Part shown: positions 51,722 through 58,203 of the stretch, in pieces | Layout: each line of letters opens with the position of its first letter | Position numbering within the stretch: position 1 is the stretch's first letter | Origin: Pseudomonas sp. Q2-TVG4-2 | GTDB lineage: Bacteria; Pseudomonadota; Gammaproteobacteria; Pseudomonadales; Pseudomonadaceae | DNA length: 58,203 nucleotides | Direction: 5' to 3' | NCBI RefSeq assembly: GCF_013620795.1 | Contig: NZ_LGLW01000014.1 | Coordinates: forward strand, 1-58,203 | Position numbers and translations under genes: made by a program | Notes under the pieces: model-generated | Database searches by the model: none | The model's input: the letters and a program-made list of their open reading frames with translations, nothing else | Told to the model about the DNA's origin: nothing

Positions 51722-52153
51722 TCAGCCCAGCAAGTGACGGATGACGAACACGGTCAGAAAGCCGCTGGCCATGAACGCGGCCGTCGCGACCAGCGAGCGC
51801 GGCGACCGTCGCGACAATCCACATACGCCATGCCCGCTCGTGCAACCGGAGCCGTACCGTGTGCCGACGCCGACCAACAATCCGGCAGCAATCAGAGTCA
51901 AGGTGCTCGCACTAATCTCAATGTCTGGTTGCTCGAAAGCCGCCTGAAACAGCACCGGTGCGATGACCAGTCCGGCGATGAATGAAACACGCCAGAACAC
52001 ATCACCTTTGGCTGGCCGCAGCAACCCGCCAATCACACCGCTAATGCCCGCGATTCTCCCGTTCAGCAGGATAAACAGGGTCGCAGCGAGGCCGATAAGC
52101 GCGCCTCCGGCGAGCGAGGACCACGGTGTGAAATTTGCCCAGTCGATCGTCAT
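51722..52153 (-). CDS. YeeE/YedE-family membrane protein, first half-size subunit
   Basis: 143 residues with four spans; [25 protein letters not shown] near residue 15 and [22 protein letters not shown] near residue 95, with the family's conserved Cys in SGCTSGHG. It overlaps the arsR stop by four bases, so it is coupled to the regulator. In the Xylella/Agrobacterium bigR operon, two genes of this kind accompany the sensor, the dioxygenase and a TauE-type exporter. Confidence 0.86.
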   Translation of the reverse strand: MTIDWANFTPWSSLAGGALIGLAATLFILLNGRIAGISGVIGGLLRPAKGDVFWRVSFIAGLVIAPVLFQAAFEQPDIEISASTLTLIAAGLLVGVGTRYGSGCTSGHGVCGLSRRSPRSLVATAAFMASGFLTVFVIRHLLG

Positions 52154-52479
52154 TTCGATGGATCCTCGATTTCGGGATGCTGGCAGTAAAGCCTGTAAAG
52201 CACCTGCATGACTTCCATCGCCTGATGGCTGGCGATGCTGTAGTGAACTTGCTTGCCCACGCGTCGCGTGCTGACCAAGCCATTGTGACGCAGGACCGTG
52301 AGCTGTTGAGACAAGGTCGGTTGCTCAACGCCCGTCGCACTAGCGAGATCACCCACGCAGTACTCACCCTGGGTCAGCTGGCACAGCAACAATAGACGGT
52401 CAGGGTTCCCTAGCGCCTTCAATAAACCACAGGCATCCGTGGCGCTGCGACGAAGCGTTTCGATATCGAGATCTGCCAT
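52150..52479 (-). CDS. bigR: ArsR-family repressor, probable persulfide sensor (BigR/SqrR-like)
   Basis: The ATG at 52479 gives 109 residues (open frame to 52518). Winged helix with [27 protein letters not shown], then a recognition helix ([19 protein letters not shown]) and [12 protein letters not shown]41 in GEYC and C99 in YRLYC sit in the helices that carry the sensing pair of BigR/SqrR, which forms a disulfide or polysulfide bridge and releases DNA; the spacing is a little shorter, so this is inference. It heads the yeeE-tauE transcript and is divergent from the DUF2892-ETHE1 genes. No arsenic-type CxC motif is present. Confidence 0.78.
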   Translation of the reverse strand: MADLDIETLRRSATDACGLLKALGNPDRLLLLCQLTQGEYCVGDLASATGVEQPTLSQQLTVLRHNGLVSTRRVGKQVHYSIASHQAMEVMQVLYRLYCQHPEIEDPSK

Positions 52480-52503
52480 GAAGGTCTTTTTCTTCAGTGT
52501 GTC

Positions 52504-52534
52504 ATATAGATTTGACAATATACTTTATCTATAT
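52504..52534. promoter_or_regulatory. Candidate BigR-type operator
   Basis: ATATAGAT (52504-52511) and ATCTATAT (52527-52534) form a perfect 8-bp inverted repeat with a 15-base spacer, in an AT-rich patch between the divergent arsR and DUF2892 genes. It overlaps the -35 element and spacer of the rightward promoter. Confidence 0.55.
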
Positions 52535-52539
52535 ATATT
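52512..52539 (+). promoter_or_regulatory. Sigma-70 type promoter for the DUF2892-ETHE1 genes
   Basis: TTGACA at 52512-52517 and TATATT at 52534-52539 with a 16-base spacer, about 140 bases before the DUF2892 gene. Confidence 0.55.
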
Positions 52540-52675
52540 TCAATATTACGTATAGGCAGAGACAGCGGATGCCCGGCCGGAACTCCGCGACCAATACAGC
52601 CCCTAAAAATGTGCAGCATCGCTTTGGCTCTTCACCCCGCAGCGCCACCCCGTCGGCGCGAATCAGGAGATCGAA

Positions 52676-53110
52676 ATGTCATCGATACAGCAAAACAGTA
52701 CGAACCATGACCAGGCGGACCGGGTCCGCCGCTCAACGTCCCAACCTGTTAACCAGGAAATCGATCGCCAAACCGACGAGAACATTCGTCGATTCAGCGG
52801 GATGGGGCGAAGCGCGATACTTCAGCGCATCGATGTCCTTGACCGTGAGTGGGACGTCGAACGTGTACTTGAGGTCAATGCCTCCTCACTTGCGCTGTCA
52901 GGCCTGCTGCTTGGACTTACGGTGAATAGAAAGTGGTTCCTGTTGCCTGGCGTCGTGCTGCCGTTTCTTCTGCAACACGGCCTGCAGGGATGGTGCCCAC
53001 CGCTGGCAATTCTGCGCCGCCTGGGTGTTCGCACGCGTGGCGAGATCGATCAGGAAAAATTTTCGTTGCTCGATACGCTGGAACAGGCACCGCTGCAAAC
53101 CCACCACTAG
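52676..53110 (+). CDS. DUF2892-like membrane protein
   Basis: 144 residues; the ATG at 52676 has AGGAGA upstream. The N-terminal 60 residues are polar and probably disordered; residues about 65-100 hold two membrane spans (LSGLLLGLTV and WFLLPGVVLPFLLQHGL) followed by GWCPPLAILRRLGVRT, which resembles the membrane part of YgaP and other DUF2892 proteins that accompany rhodaneses. The single Cys in GWCPP may be relevant to sulfur. It precedes the ETHE1-like gene by 11 bases. Confidence 0.68.
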   Translation: MSSIQQNSTNHDQADRVRRSTSQPVNQEIDRQTDENIRRFSGMGRSAILQRIDVLDREWDVERVLEVNASSLALSGLLLGLTVNRKWFLLPGVVLPFLLQHGLQGWCPPLAILRRLGVRTRGEIDQEKFSLLDTLEQAPLQTHH

Positions 53111-53121
53111 CCGAGGCCATC

Positions 53122-53871
53122 ATGATCTTTCGCCAATTGTTCGAGCCCGTGTCCTCCACCTATACCTACTTGCTCGGGTGCGAGGACACAGGGCAGGCCG
53201 TCCTCATCGATCCGGTCATTTCAGCAACGGACCGCGACCTGACCGAGCTGGCCGCACTGGGCTTGAATCTGGCGTTCACGTTGGACACTCATATACATGC
53301 CGATCACATTACCGCCGCGTTGGAGCTGAAGAAGAAAACAGGCTGCCGTATCGCTGCTCCAGCCATTGATCGGCTGCCATGTACGGACGTTGGAATCGAG
53401 GAAGGGGCCCCCTTCATGGTCGGCAGCCTGCACTTCAAACCATTGCATACACCTGGACACACCGATGGGCACTTTGCCTATCTGCTCGGGGATCGCCTGT
53501 TCAGCGGTGATGCCTTGCTCATCGACGGCTGCGGCAGGACAGACTTCCAAAACGGCAGCGCTGATGATCTGTTTCACAGCGTAAGGACCAAGCTTTTCGC
53601 GTTGCCGGATGACACCCTTGTCTATCCCGGCCATGACTATCAAAGCCGTCGGGTCACGAACATCGCGCAGGAAAAGCAACGCAACCCTCGGCTAGGCGAA
53701 GCGATATCCCTGGAGCGATTCAAGGAAATCATGGCGGGGTTGAACCTGCCGTATCCCAAGTTCATTGATCACGCAGTCCCTGGGAATCGCCAGTGCGGCG
53801 TGTGCCCACCTAACCTGACGGACGAGTTTCGTCGCTATTGCGAACAGGTCGAGCACAGCCCGCAAGGTTGA
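53122..53871 (+). CDS. blh: ETHE1-like persulfide dioxygenase (Blh type)
   Basis: The start at 53122 gives 249 residues; the frame extends upstream within the previous gene but MIFRQLFEPVSSTYTYLLG is the family start. H57-I-H59-A-D61-H62, HTPGHTDGHF, FSGDALLIDGCGRTDF and VYPGHDY supply the mononuclear iron ligands and the GRTDFQ signature of persulfide dioxygenases. It oxidises glutathione persulfide to sulfite and glutathione. Paired divergently with a BigR-like sensor and a sulfite exporter, it completes a BigR-type operon. Confidence 0.9.
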   Translation: MIFRQLFEPVSSTYTYLLGCEDTGQAVLIDPVISATDRDLTELAALGLNLAFTLDTHIHADHITAALELKKKTGCRIAAPAIDRLPCTDVGIEEGAPFMVGSLHFKPLHTPGHTDGHFAYLLGDRLFSGDALLIDGCGRTDFQNGSADDLFHSVRTKLFALPDDTLVYPGHDYQSRRVTNIAQEKQRNPRLGEAISLERFKEIMAGLNLPYPKFIDHAVPGNRQCGVCPPNLTDEFRRYCEQVEHSPQG

Positions 53872-54111
53872 CCCAACGACAGTGTTGGGTCGACCCACAA
53901 CGAACTGAAGTTCACTGCACTCAATCTCGCGTTGCTTTTCGGCTACCACGTGCTCTGGCCGCAAGGTTTTAGTGGTCGCTTTGACTGGCCTTCGGCACTA
54001 ATTGCCGTGGCGGCAGCGGTGGCCTTGCTCCGCTTCAAGCGCGGCGTCATCCAGGTGCTGACGGCCTATGGGTTAGCCGGAATGGTGATACACCTGCTGC
54101 AAGAAAACTGA
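53872..54111 (+). pseudogene. ChrA-type chromate transporter, C-terminal fragment
   Basis: The frame is open from directly after the previous stop: NELKFTALNLALLFGYHVLWPQGF, DWPSALIAVAAAVALLRFKRGVIQVL and a last span to 54111. This resembles the last two spans of ChrA (FRRGV type end). No start or earlier portion is present. Confidence in the family is moderate. Confidence 0.5.
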
Positions 54112-54121
54112 GAGGTGGAAA

Positions 54122-54253
54122 ATGAGCAGAATCTCGATATGCGAACTGGCGGAGCGGCAGCCAGCAGGTCGGGCGTGCACTCTGCTGGATGTGCGCCGTA
54201 CGAGAAACCTGACCTTATCAGAGCAGTTCGATACCGAAACGACGGACGCATAA
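54122..54253 (+). pseudogene. Rhodanese-like protein, N-terminal fragment
   Basis: Beginning at an ATG with GAGGTGG upstream, 43 codons read MSRISICELAERQPAGRAC then TLLDVRRTRN, the opening strand of a rhodanese domain such as the ChrE/ChrB-associated type. It stops at 54251-54253 within the opposite-strand DUF3147 gene, so it is cut off at a breakpoint near 54215. Confidence 0.5.
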
Positions 54254-54568
54254 GGCAAGCAAGCCGAAACAGCTCGCGGTGGCAACGATGTAGATCATCA
54301 GAGTTGGCCAAAAGCCGAACCGGGGCAGAAGCATTGGAAATGCGAGTAGCGCTGGAAGGGTGGGTAACACATACCAGAAGGTGTACCAGGCATGATTTGC
54401 GATCTTCTCTGCTGGCTGGTTTTCAACGTTTAGCCAGATCAGCGTCAGTACAGTTATCAGAGGCAACGCCGCAATCAGGCCACCAAACTTGTCACTACGC
54501 TTCGCGACCTCCGACACCACGACGACCACGATCGCTGTCAGAAAGTATTTGCTGATAACCCAAGCCAT
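54218..54568 (-). CDS. DUF3147 family membrane protein
   Basis: 116 residues, four membrane spans (about 5-22, 30-47, 62-80 and 88-110) with GGLIAALPLITVLTLIWL in the second. The ATG at 54568 has GGGAG upstream. The sequence and length fit DUF3147, a family of unknown function often found next to metal-resistance genes. It meets the truncated rhodanese tail to tail. Confidence 0.75.
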   Translation of the reverse strand: MAWVISKYFLTAIVVVVVSEVAKRSDKFGGLIAALPLITVLTLIWLNVENQPAEKIANHAWYTFWYVLPTLPALLAFPMLLPRFGFWPTLMIYIVATASCFGLLALCVRRFGIELL

Positions 54569-54618
54569 CTTGCATCTCCCAGAACGCTATTATTGGCGCC
54601 TTTTGCTTTGAATCGCCC

Positions 54619-54906
54619 TCAAAGGTATTTGGTGATTTGCTTGAAGTCCTCTAGCGGTGCGCGCTCGCCTGTAGAGAGGGCTTCGACCGTGTGTTCTAGG
54701 CAATGGTCTATGTGGTCTTGGATCAGCGTGCGCTTGGCCTGGCAGACCGCTTTTTCCACCGCATGAAGCTGCTGGGCGAGGTCCACACAGGGGCGGCCGG
54801 CTTCGATCATGCTGACAATGCTGCGTAGATGTCCTTCGGCACGCTTCAACCTTTTGATGATATCGCTATGACTTTGGTGCTGATGGGTGTGTTGGTGATC
54901 GCTCAT
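54619..54906 (-). CDS. CsoR/RcnR-family metal sensor of InrS type (H-C-H-C)
   Basis: The ATG at 54906 gives 95 residues. A His-rich start (HQHTHQHQSH) precedes the all-helical domain DIIKRLKRAEGHLRSIVSM. The family fingerprint can be read directly: H8, C40 (32 residues later), H65 (25 later) and C69 (4 later). H-C-H-C at this spacing is the ligand set of InrS, a nickel sensor; CsoR (copper) has C-H-C without the N-terminal His, and RcnR (Ni/Co) has H-C-H-H. It is divergent from a His-rich protein and a HupE/UreJ permease, across a matching palindrome, which supports nickel or cobalt as effector. Confidence 0.82.
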   Translation of the reverse strand: MSDHQHTHQHQSHSDIIKRLKRAEGHLRSIVSMIEAGRPCVDLAQQLHAVEKAVCQAKRTLIQDHIDHCLEHTVEALSTGERAPLEDFKQITKYL

Positions 54907-54943
54907 GCCTTGAGTCTCATGCGTCGATGACTTACGCTCCGAT

Positions 54944-54966
54944 CCTATCCCTCCCGGGGGGATAGG
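54944..54966. promoter_or_regulatory. Candidate operator of the InrS-type sensor
   Basis: CCTATCCC (54944-54951) and GGGATAGG (54959-54966) flank TCCCGGG, giving a 23-bp palindrome with a single mismatch. AT-flanked C/G tracts of this shape are the known operator type of CsoR/RcnR/InrS proteins. It lies 38 bases from the sensor start and 57 bases from the divergent gene. Confidence 0.72.
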
Positions 54967-55022
54967 GCAAACCTGCCGTCGCACCAGGAAAGCCTGCCGA
55001 TCTGTCATCGAAGAGACGTCAC

Positions 55023-55382
55023 ATGCGCACTAAACCCGTCAGCGTTCATATGATGTTTGCTTTTGCCCTCGTCATGCTGATGGCTTGGGCCGGACACACC
55101 TCTGCACTGTTCATGGGAGCGAGCCAATCCGCCTGGAGCGGCAAGGACAGCGTTCAGTCGCACATTCATGGTCATGGCGTTTCCGCCTGTGCGGCATGTG
55201 CGGATCACTACCATTCCTTGCTGGCCGCTGACCATGTGCACGAAACACCGTACCTGAACACGCTGCTCAGTATCAGTGCGCTGCCAGAGCGTGCGCAGCC
55301 AATAGAAGCCCCTCGCTACTCCATCCCTCCCAATCCAATCTTCTTGATCGAACGGCCACCACGCCGAATATTCATGCTCTGA
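55023..55382 (+). CDS. Small His/Cys-rich exported protein
   Basis: 119 residues: an N-terminal hydrophobic segment (about 9-30, signal or anchor) with the rest outside. Residues about 42-78 hold HIHGHGVSACAACADHYHSLLAADHVHE, a dense potential metal site. The C-terminus is Pro/Arg-rich. I do not recognise the family; some small metal-associated proteins (DUF2946-like) look similar. It is the first gene behind the palindrome and is 47 bases before the HupE gene, so it is likely a periplasmic nickel/cobalt or copper binder of this operon. Confidence 0.65.
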   Translation: MRTKPVSVHMMFAFALVMLMAWAGHTSALFMGASQSAWSGKDSVQSHIHGHGVSACAACADHYHSLLAADHVHETPYLNTLLSISALPERAQPIEAPRYSIPPNPIFLIERPPRRIFML

Positions 55383-55429
55383 CATAGGCCGCCGTGCGGC
55401 CCAAGACCACTGCAATTTAGGACTCAACC

Positions 55430-56164
55430 ATGCATTCGCTATCTATGGGCGCAATGGGCGCATCTGCTGTGCGTCCGAATCGCTCGTTACTACTGTTGCT
55501 GTTGCTCTCGGCATCGCTGTTTCTCGGCATGCCCGACGCACTGGCCCACGCTGTCGCCCAGGGCGACAAGGGCTTTATCCAGGAAAGCTCCGGGGTAATG
55601 TTGCTGCCGTTCATCTACATGGGCGCGAAGCACATGATTACCGGCTACGATCACCTACTGTTTCTGTTCGGGGTGATCTTCTTTCTCTACCGCCTGAAGG
55701 ACGTGGGGCTCTACGTTACCCTGTTCGCCGTGGGCCATACCGTTACGCTGCTGCTTGGCGTATTGGCGGAAATCAGCATCAGCTCCTATGTGATCGACGC
55801 CATCATCGGTTTCTCGGTGGTGTACAAGGCGCTGGATAACCTGGGCGCGTTCCAGCGCTGGTTTGGCCATCAGCCGAACACCAAAGCGGCCACGCTGATT
55901 TTCGGCTTGCTGCATGGCTTCGGGCTGGCGACGAAGATTCAGGAGTACGAGATCGCGGCAGACGGCCTGATCCCCAACCTAATTGCCTTCAACGTCGGCG
56001 TCGAGATCGGCCAGCTCCTGGCCTTGAGCGCCATCCTCATTGTCATGGGCTATTGGCGGCGTACTGCCAGCTTCTGGCGCCATGCCTACACCGCCAACGT
56101 CGCCATGATGAGCGCCGGTTTCCTCTTGATGGGTTACCAGCTCACCGGCCTGATCGTGTCTTAA
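55430..56164 (+). CDS. HupE/UreJ-family membrane permease
   Basis: 244 residues: a cleavable signal (about 20-40, ending ALA) and seven or so membrane spans. The family motif H-x5-D-H is in MITGYDHLLFLFGVIFF and a second polar cluster in VGHTVTLLLGVLAE; GLLHGFGLAT and FNVGVEIGQL follow as in HupE/UreJ. These proteins transport nickel or cobalt in hydrogenase and urease gene sets, but there is no such enzyme here; instead a sensor of nickel type controls it. It is 15 bases before the anchor-protein gene. Confidence 0.85.
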   Translation: MHSLSMGAMGASAVRPNRSLLLLLLLSASLFLGMPDALAHAVAQGDKGFIQESSGVMLLPFIYMGAKHMITGYDHLLFLFGVIFFLYRLKDVGLYVTLFAVGHTVTLLLGVLAEISISSYVIDAIIGFSVVYKALDNLGAFQRWFGHQPNTKAATLIFGLLHGFGLATKIQEYEIAADGLIPNLIAFNVGVEIGQLLALSAILIVMGYWRRTASFWRHAYTANVAMMSAGFLLMGYQLTGLIVS

Positions 56165-56179
56165 TAAGGAACTCTCAGC

Positions 56180-56842
56180 ATGTTCAATACCAAGCTTCCG
56201 ACCCAAAGCGAATTGCCGACCAGCCGCCAACTGCTGCGCTCCACTGTGATCGCGGTGGGTGTTGCCGCCGCCTTGCTGGTCACCGTAGTTATGCCGTCGG
56301 AGTACGCCATCGACCCAACGGGCGTCGGCCGCGTACTTGGCCTGACCCAGATGGGCGAAATGAAGGAAATACTGGCCGAAGAAGCGGCAGCGGATGCAGC
56401 TGTTCAGCCAGCGGCGGCCCCGGTCGTACAGGCCCCCGCGCCTACTCAGCTGGCACCTCAAGAACAAGTTGCGGCAGCAACTGTGGCTGAGCCGGTAGCA
56501 GAGCCACAGCCAGCCCTGAAGTCCGATGAAGTGACTGTCACGCTGAAGCCGGGCGAGGCCAGTGAAATCAAGCTGGAAATGTTGAACAAGGCCACAGTCA
56601 GCTACGAGTGGGCAACCAATGGCGTTCCGGTCAATCACGACACCCATGGCGAGCCCTACAACGGCCCCAAGGGCTATTACCACAGCTACAGCAAGGCCAA
56701 GCAGGTCAAAGCTGACAAAGGCGAATTCACTGCCATTTTCGACGGCACCCACGGCTGGTTCTGGCGTAACCGTAGCAACAGCGACGTAACCATCACGCTC
56801 AAGACCAAGGGCGAGTACCTGAGCGTCAAACGAGTCATTTGA
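56180..56842 (+). CDS. Membrane-anchored periplasmic protein of the HupE operon
   Basis: 220 residues: one N-terminal membrane span (about 24-43), an Ala/Pro/Gln-rich linker (about 68-115) and a C-terminal beta-rich domain (about 118-220) with YEWATNGVPVNHDTHG and GTHGWFWRNRSNSD. The Tyr/Trp/His-rich domain could contact the substrate or the HupE protein. Proteins of this type are often annotated as transmembrane anchor protein and travel with HupE/UreJ; no function is known to me. Confidence 0.72.
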   Translation: MFNTKLPTQSELPTSRQLLRSTVIAVGVAAALLVTVVMPSEYAIDPTGVGRVLGLTQMGEMKEILAEEAAADAAVQPAAAPVVQAPAPTQLAPQEQVAAATVAEPVAEPQPALKSDEVTVTLKPGEASEIKLEMLNKATVSYEWATNGVPVNHDTHGEPYNGPKGYYHSYSKAKQVKADKGEFTAIFDGTHGWFWRNRSNSDVTITLKTKGEYLSVKRVI

Positions 56843-56897
56843 AATACACAGCCTCTACTAGGAAACGCTGGCCATCGAAGGATGAGGTAGTGTCATC

Positions 56898-56929
56898 GTT
56901 CCGGCAGGGCTGCGAAGCCCTGCCGGAAC
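56898..56929 (+). terminator. Perfect 14-bp hairpin after the HupE operon
   Basis: GTTCCGGCAGGGCT (56898-56911), loop GCGA, AGCCCTGCCGGAAC (56916-56929). It is very stable but lacks a T run, so it may act as an mRNA 3' end or a Rho-assisted terminator. The rest of the 254-base gap holds nothing else clear. Confidence 0.6.
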
Positions 56930-57096
56930 TGGTGGCTGACTTGCGGCCCGTGGGTCACCTTACAGCATTGTAATGAAGTTGATCGAAACGGGTTTGGCAG
57001 GAGTCTGTCGTATTTTTGTGCCTGCTAATACGCTGATGAGGTGTATTCGGCTAGTAGGCACCAACGACATACAACTATCGAACCCTGGAGAACGCA

Positions 57097-57426
57097 ATGA
57101 CAAACTCAATGTTCGCTTCCTGTATCCAAGCTTGTTCGAACTGTGCCCTAGTGTGCGAAACGTGCGCCTCTGCTTGCCTGCGTGAGGATGACGTAAAAAT
57201 GATGGCTCGCTGCATCGAGCTTGACCGCGACTGCGCGGACATTTGTAGGTTGGCCGCCACACTGATGAGTCGCGAAAGTGAGTACGCTAAAGAATTTTGT
57301 GCCCTTTGCGCCAAGATCTGCCGTGCATGCGGAGAGGAATGCGCGAAACATCAAGTGGATCACTGCCAAGAGTGTGCCAAAGCGTGCATGAAGTGCGCTG
57401 AAGAATGCGAGCGCATGGCTGCGTAA
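57097..57426 (+). CDS. Cytosolic copper storage protein (Csp3-like, four-helix bundle)
   Basis: 109 residues with 19 cysteines, spaced as CxxxC or CxxC along four helices (CIQACSNCALVCETC; FCALCAKICRACGEEC; CQECAKACMKCAEEC). There is no signal peptide, so it is the cytosolic (Csp3) form. The helices form a tube lined with Cys thiolates that hold many Cu(I) ions. The ATG has GGAG at eight bases. It stands alone between the HupE operon and the SPW protein, near the other copper genes. Confidence 0.9.
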   Translation: MTNSMFASCIQACSNCALVCETCASACLREDDVKMMARCIELDRDCADICRLAATLMSRESEYAKEFCALCAKICRACGEECAKHQVDHCQECAKACMKCAEECERMAA

Positions 57427-57442
57427 CATTCGCGACTTGCTG

Positions 57443-57473
57443 CTCTGGCAAAGCTCATATCTCGTTGCCAGAG
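57443..57473 (+). terminator. Inverted repeat after csp
   Basis: CTCTGGCA (57443-57450) and TGCCAGAG (57466-57473), perfect 8-bp arms with a 15-base loop; no T run. Confidence 0.35.
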
Positions 57474-57659
57474 CCGCTTCGCCGGATTGACCGTTATATC
57501 CCAGCATGTGCAGTTGAAGCTAAGCCAGCTGACTTGCTAGCAGAAAAGGCCTAGATATCCGCTGGCCGAGCTCACCCAAACCTGCACGCGGTCGCAACAC
57601 CGTAACGCTTTTTCTCTTGCCGCAACGTAACCAATACTTCAGTGCTGGGGACTAGATCT

Positions 57660-58203
57660 ATGGAGCATCAAGGGGAATATCTACGCCAAGGCGCCACGTC
57701 GTCCGATATGGGTATGGATGCGCATATGCAGATGATGGAGCGACGCCATCTCGCGACGCTGTGGTGCCACTTCGTCAATGTATTGCTCGGCTTTTGGGTG
57801 CTGAGTGCGCCCTTCATCTTCGGCTACATGAACGTAGCGCCGGGCGACCTCGACCTGCCACGCCTCGCAGCCGAGCGTGATCTACCCGAGGTCGCCACTC
57901 GCGCGCTGCTGATGACCTGGAACGACGTCGTCAGCGGCGCGTTGATCGTGTTGTTCGCCATCCTCTCGCTCAAACGGATCAGCTGGGCGCAATGGGCCAA
58001 CACGGTTATGGGATTGTGGTTGATGTTCGCGCCGCTGCTGTTCTGGACTCCTTCCCCGGCGAGCTACGGCAATGCCTTGCTGGTCGGCGGGCTGGTGATT
58101 GCCTTTTCCACACTAGTACCAATGATGCCCGGCATGAGCATGCCGGGCATGCTGCAAAAGGCTGCGGTGCCGCCGGGCTGGGATTACAACCCCTCGACCT
58201 GGC
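57660..58203 (+). CDS. SPW-repeat membrane protein (partial, runs off the window)
   Basis: The ATG at 57660 follows GGGG and opens a frame of 181 codons with no stop to the window end. After a Met-rich start (MGMDAHMQMM) come paired spans: FVNVLLGFWVLSAPFIFGY (about 38-56) and ANTVMGLWLMFAPLLFWT (about 118-135) are the two SPW-type repeats, each followed by another span. The segment MMPGMSMPGM near residue 160 is Met-rich. Function of the family is unknown; it is common in metal-resistance and integrative islands. The C-terminus, which may include further domains, is not visible. Confidence 0.75.
   Translation, partial: MEHQGEYLRQGATSSDMGMDAHMQMMERRHLATLWCHFVNVLLGFWVLSAPFIFGYMNVAPGDLDLPRLAAERDLPEVATRALLMTWNDVVSGALIVLFAILSLKRISWAQWANTVMGLWLMFAPLLFWTPSPASYGNALLVGGLVIAFSTLVPMMPGMSMPGMLQKAAVPPGWDYNPSTW

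Overview
The window looks like accessory chromosome of a Pseudomonas stutzeri-group (Stutzerimonas/Pseudomonas) bacterium. This rests on family content rather than any ribosomal marker: a DUF1652 protein, a PtrA-like small periplasmic protein, CopA/CopB with CopR, a TsdB-TsdA thiosulfate dehydrogenase pair, and a DsbD-DsbE-DsbG block divergent from a DsbR/DsbS-like two-component system, laid out much as I recall from P. aeruginosa. Base composition is fairly high in GC, with a few AT-rich intergenic patches.

Layout. 1-5.6 kb: an intact operon for uptake and oxidation of a 2-hydroxyacid (TctC-TctA-TctB transporter, SlcC-like and ComC-like dehydrogenases, a universal stress protein); the dehydrogenases point to sulfolactate. 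6-20.3 kb: a signalling block with a GIY-YIG protein, a diguanylate cyclase gene fused by rearrangement to a sirtuin fragment, a PAS hybrid kinase, a 1665-residue hybrid kinase built on a tandem HAMP array, wrecked cheR and REC-PAS-EAL genes, and a REC-PAS-kinase. 20.3-24.2 kb: remnants of mobile DNA (IS110 transposase, RadC-like gene, a small orphan gene). 24.2-32.7 kb: envelope genes (histidine phosphatase, two CNNM/CorC-like proteins, cardiolipin synthase, ExoD, TerC-CBS), several broken by one indel each, plus an integrase fragment.

33-38.9 kb: copper resistance (orphan CopR, PtrA-like protein, CopA, a Met/His-rich protein, CopB, a His-tailed cytochrome c) with a recurring TKAC-N6-GTRAY motif that is a good CopR box. 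39.3-46.5 kb: one five-gene transcript dsbD-dsbE-dsbG-tsdB-tsdA divergent from dsbRS. 46.5-54 kb: persulfide and sulfite handling: an MBL-rhodanese protein, and a BigR/SqrR-like ArsR regulator with two YeeE-type proteins and a TauE/SafE exporter on one side and a DUF2892-like protein plus an ETHE1-like persulfide dioxygenase on the other. 54-58.2 kb: chromate-resistance scraps, then a probable nickel/cobalt system (an InrS-type sensor with ligand set H8-C40-H65-C69, a 23-bp C/G-tract operator, a His/Cys-rich small protein, a HupE/UreJ permease and a membrane-anchored protein), a Csp copper-storage protein and an SPW-repeat membrane protein cut by the window end.

Together the intact genes form a sulfur and thiophilic-metal island: organosulfonate use, thiosulfate oxidation, persulfide removal, sulfite export, periplasmic thiol repair, and copper and nickel homeostasis. 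The broken genes sit mainly in the signalling and envelope sections, and most are rescued by a single-base correction, so sequencing error and recent pseudogenisation must be told apart.
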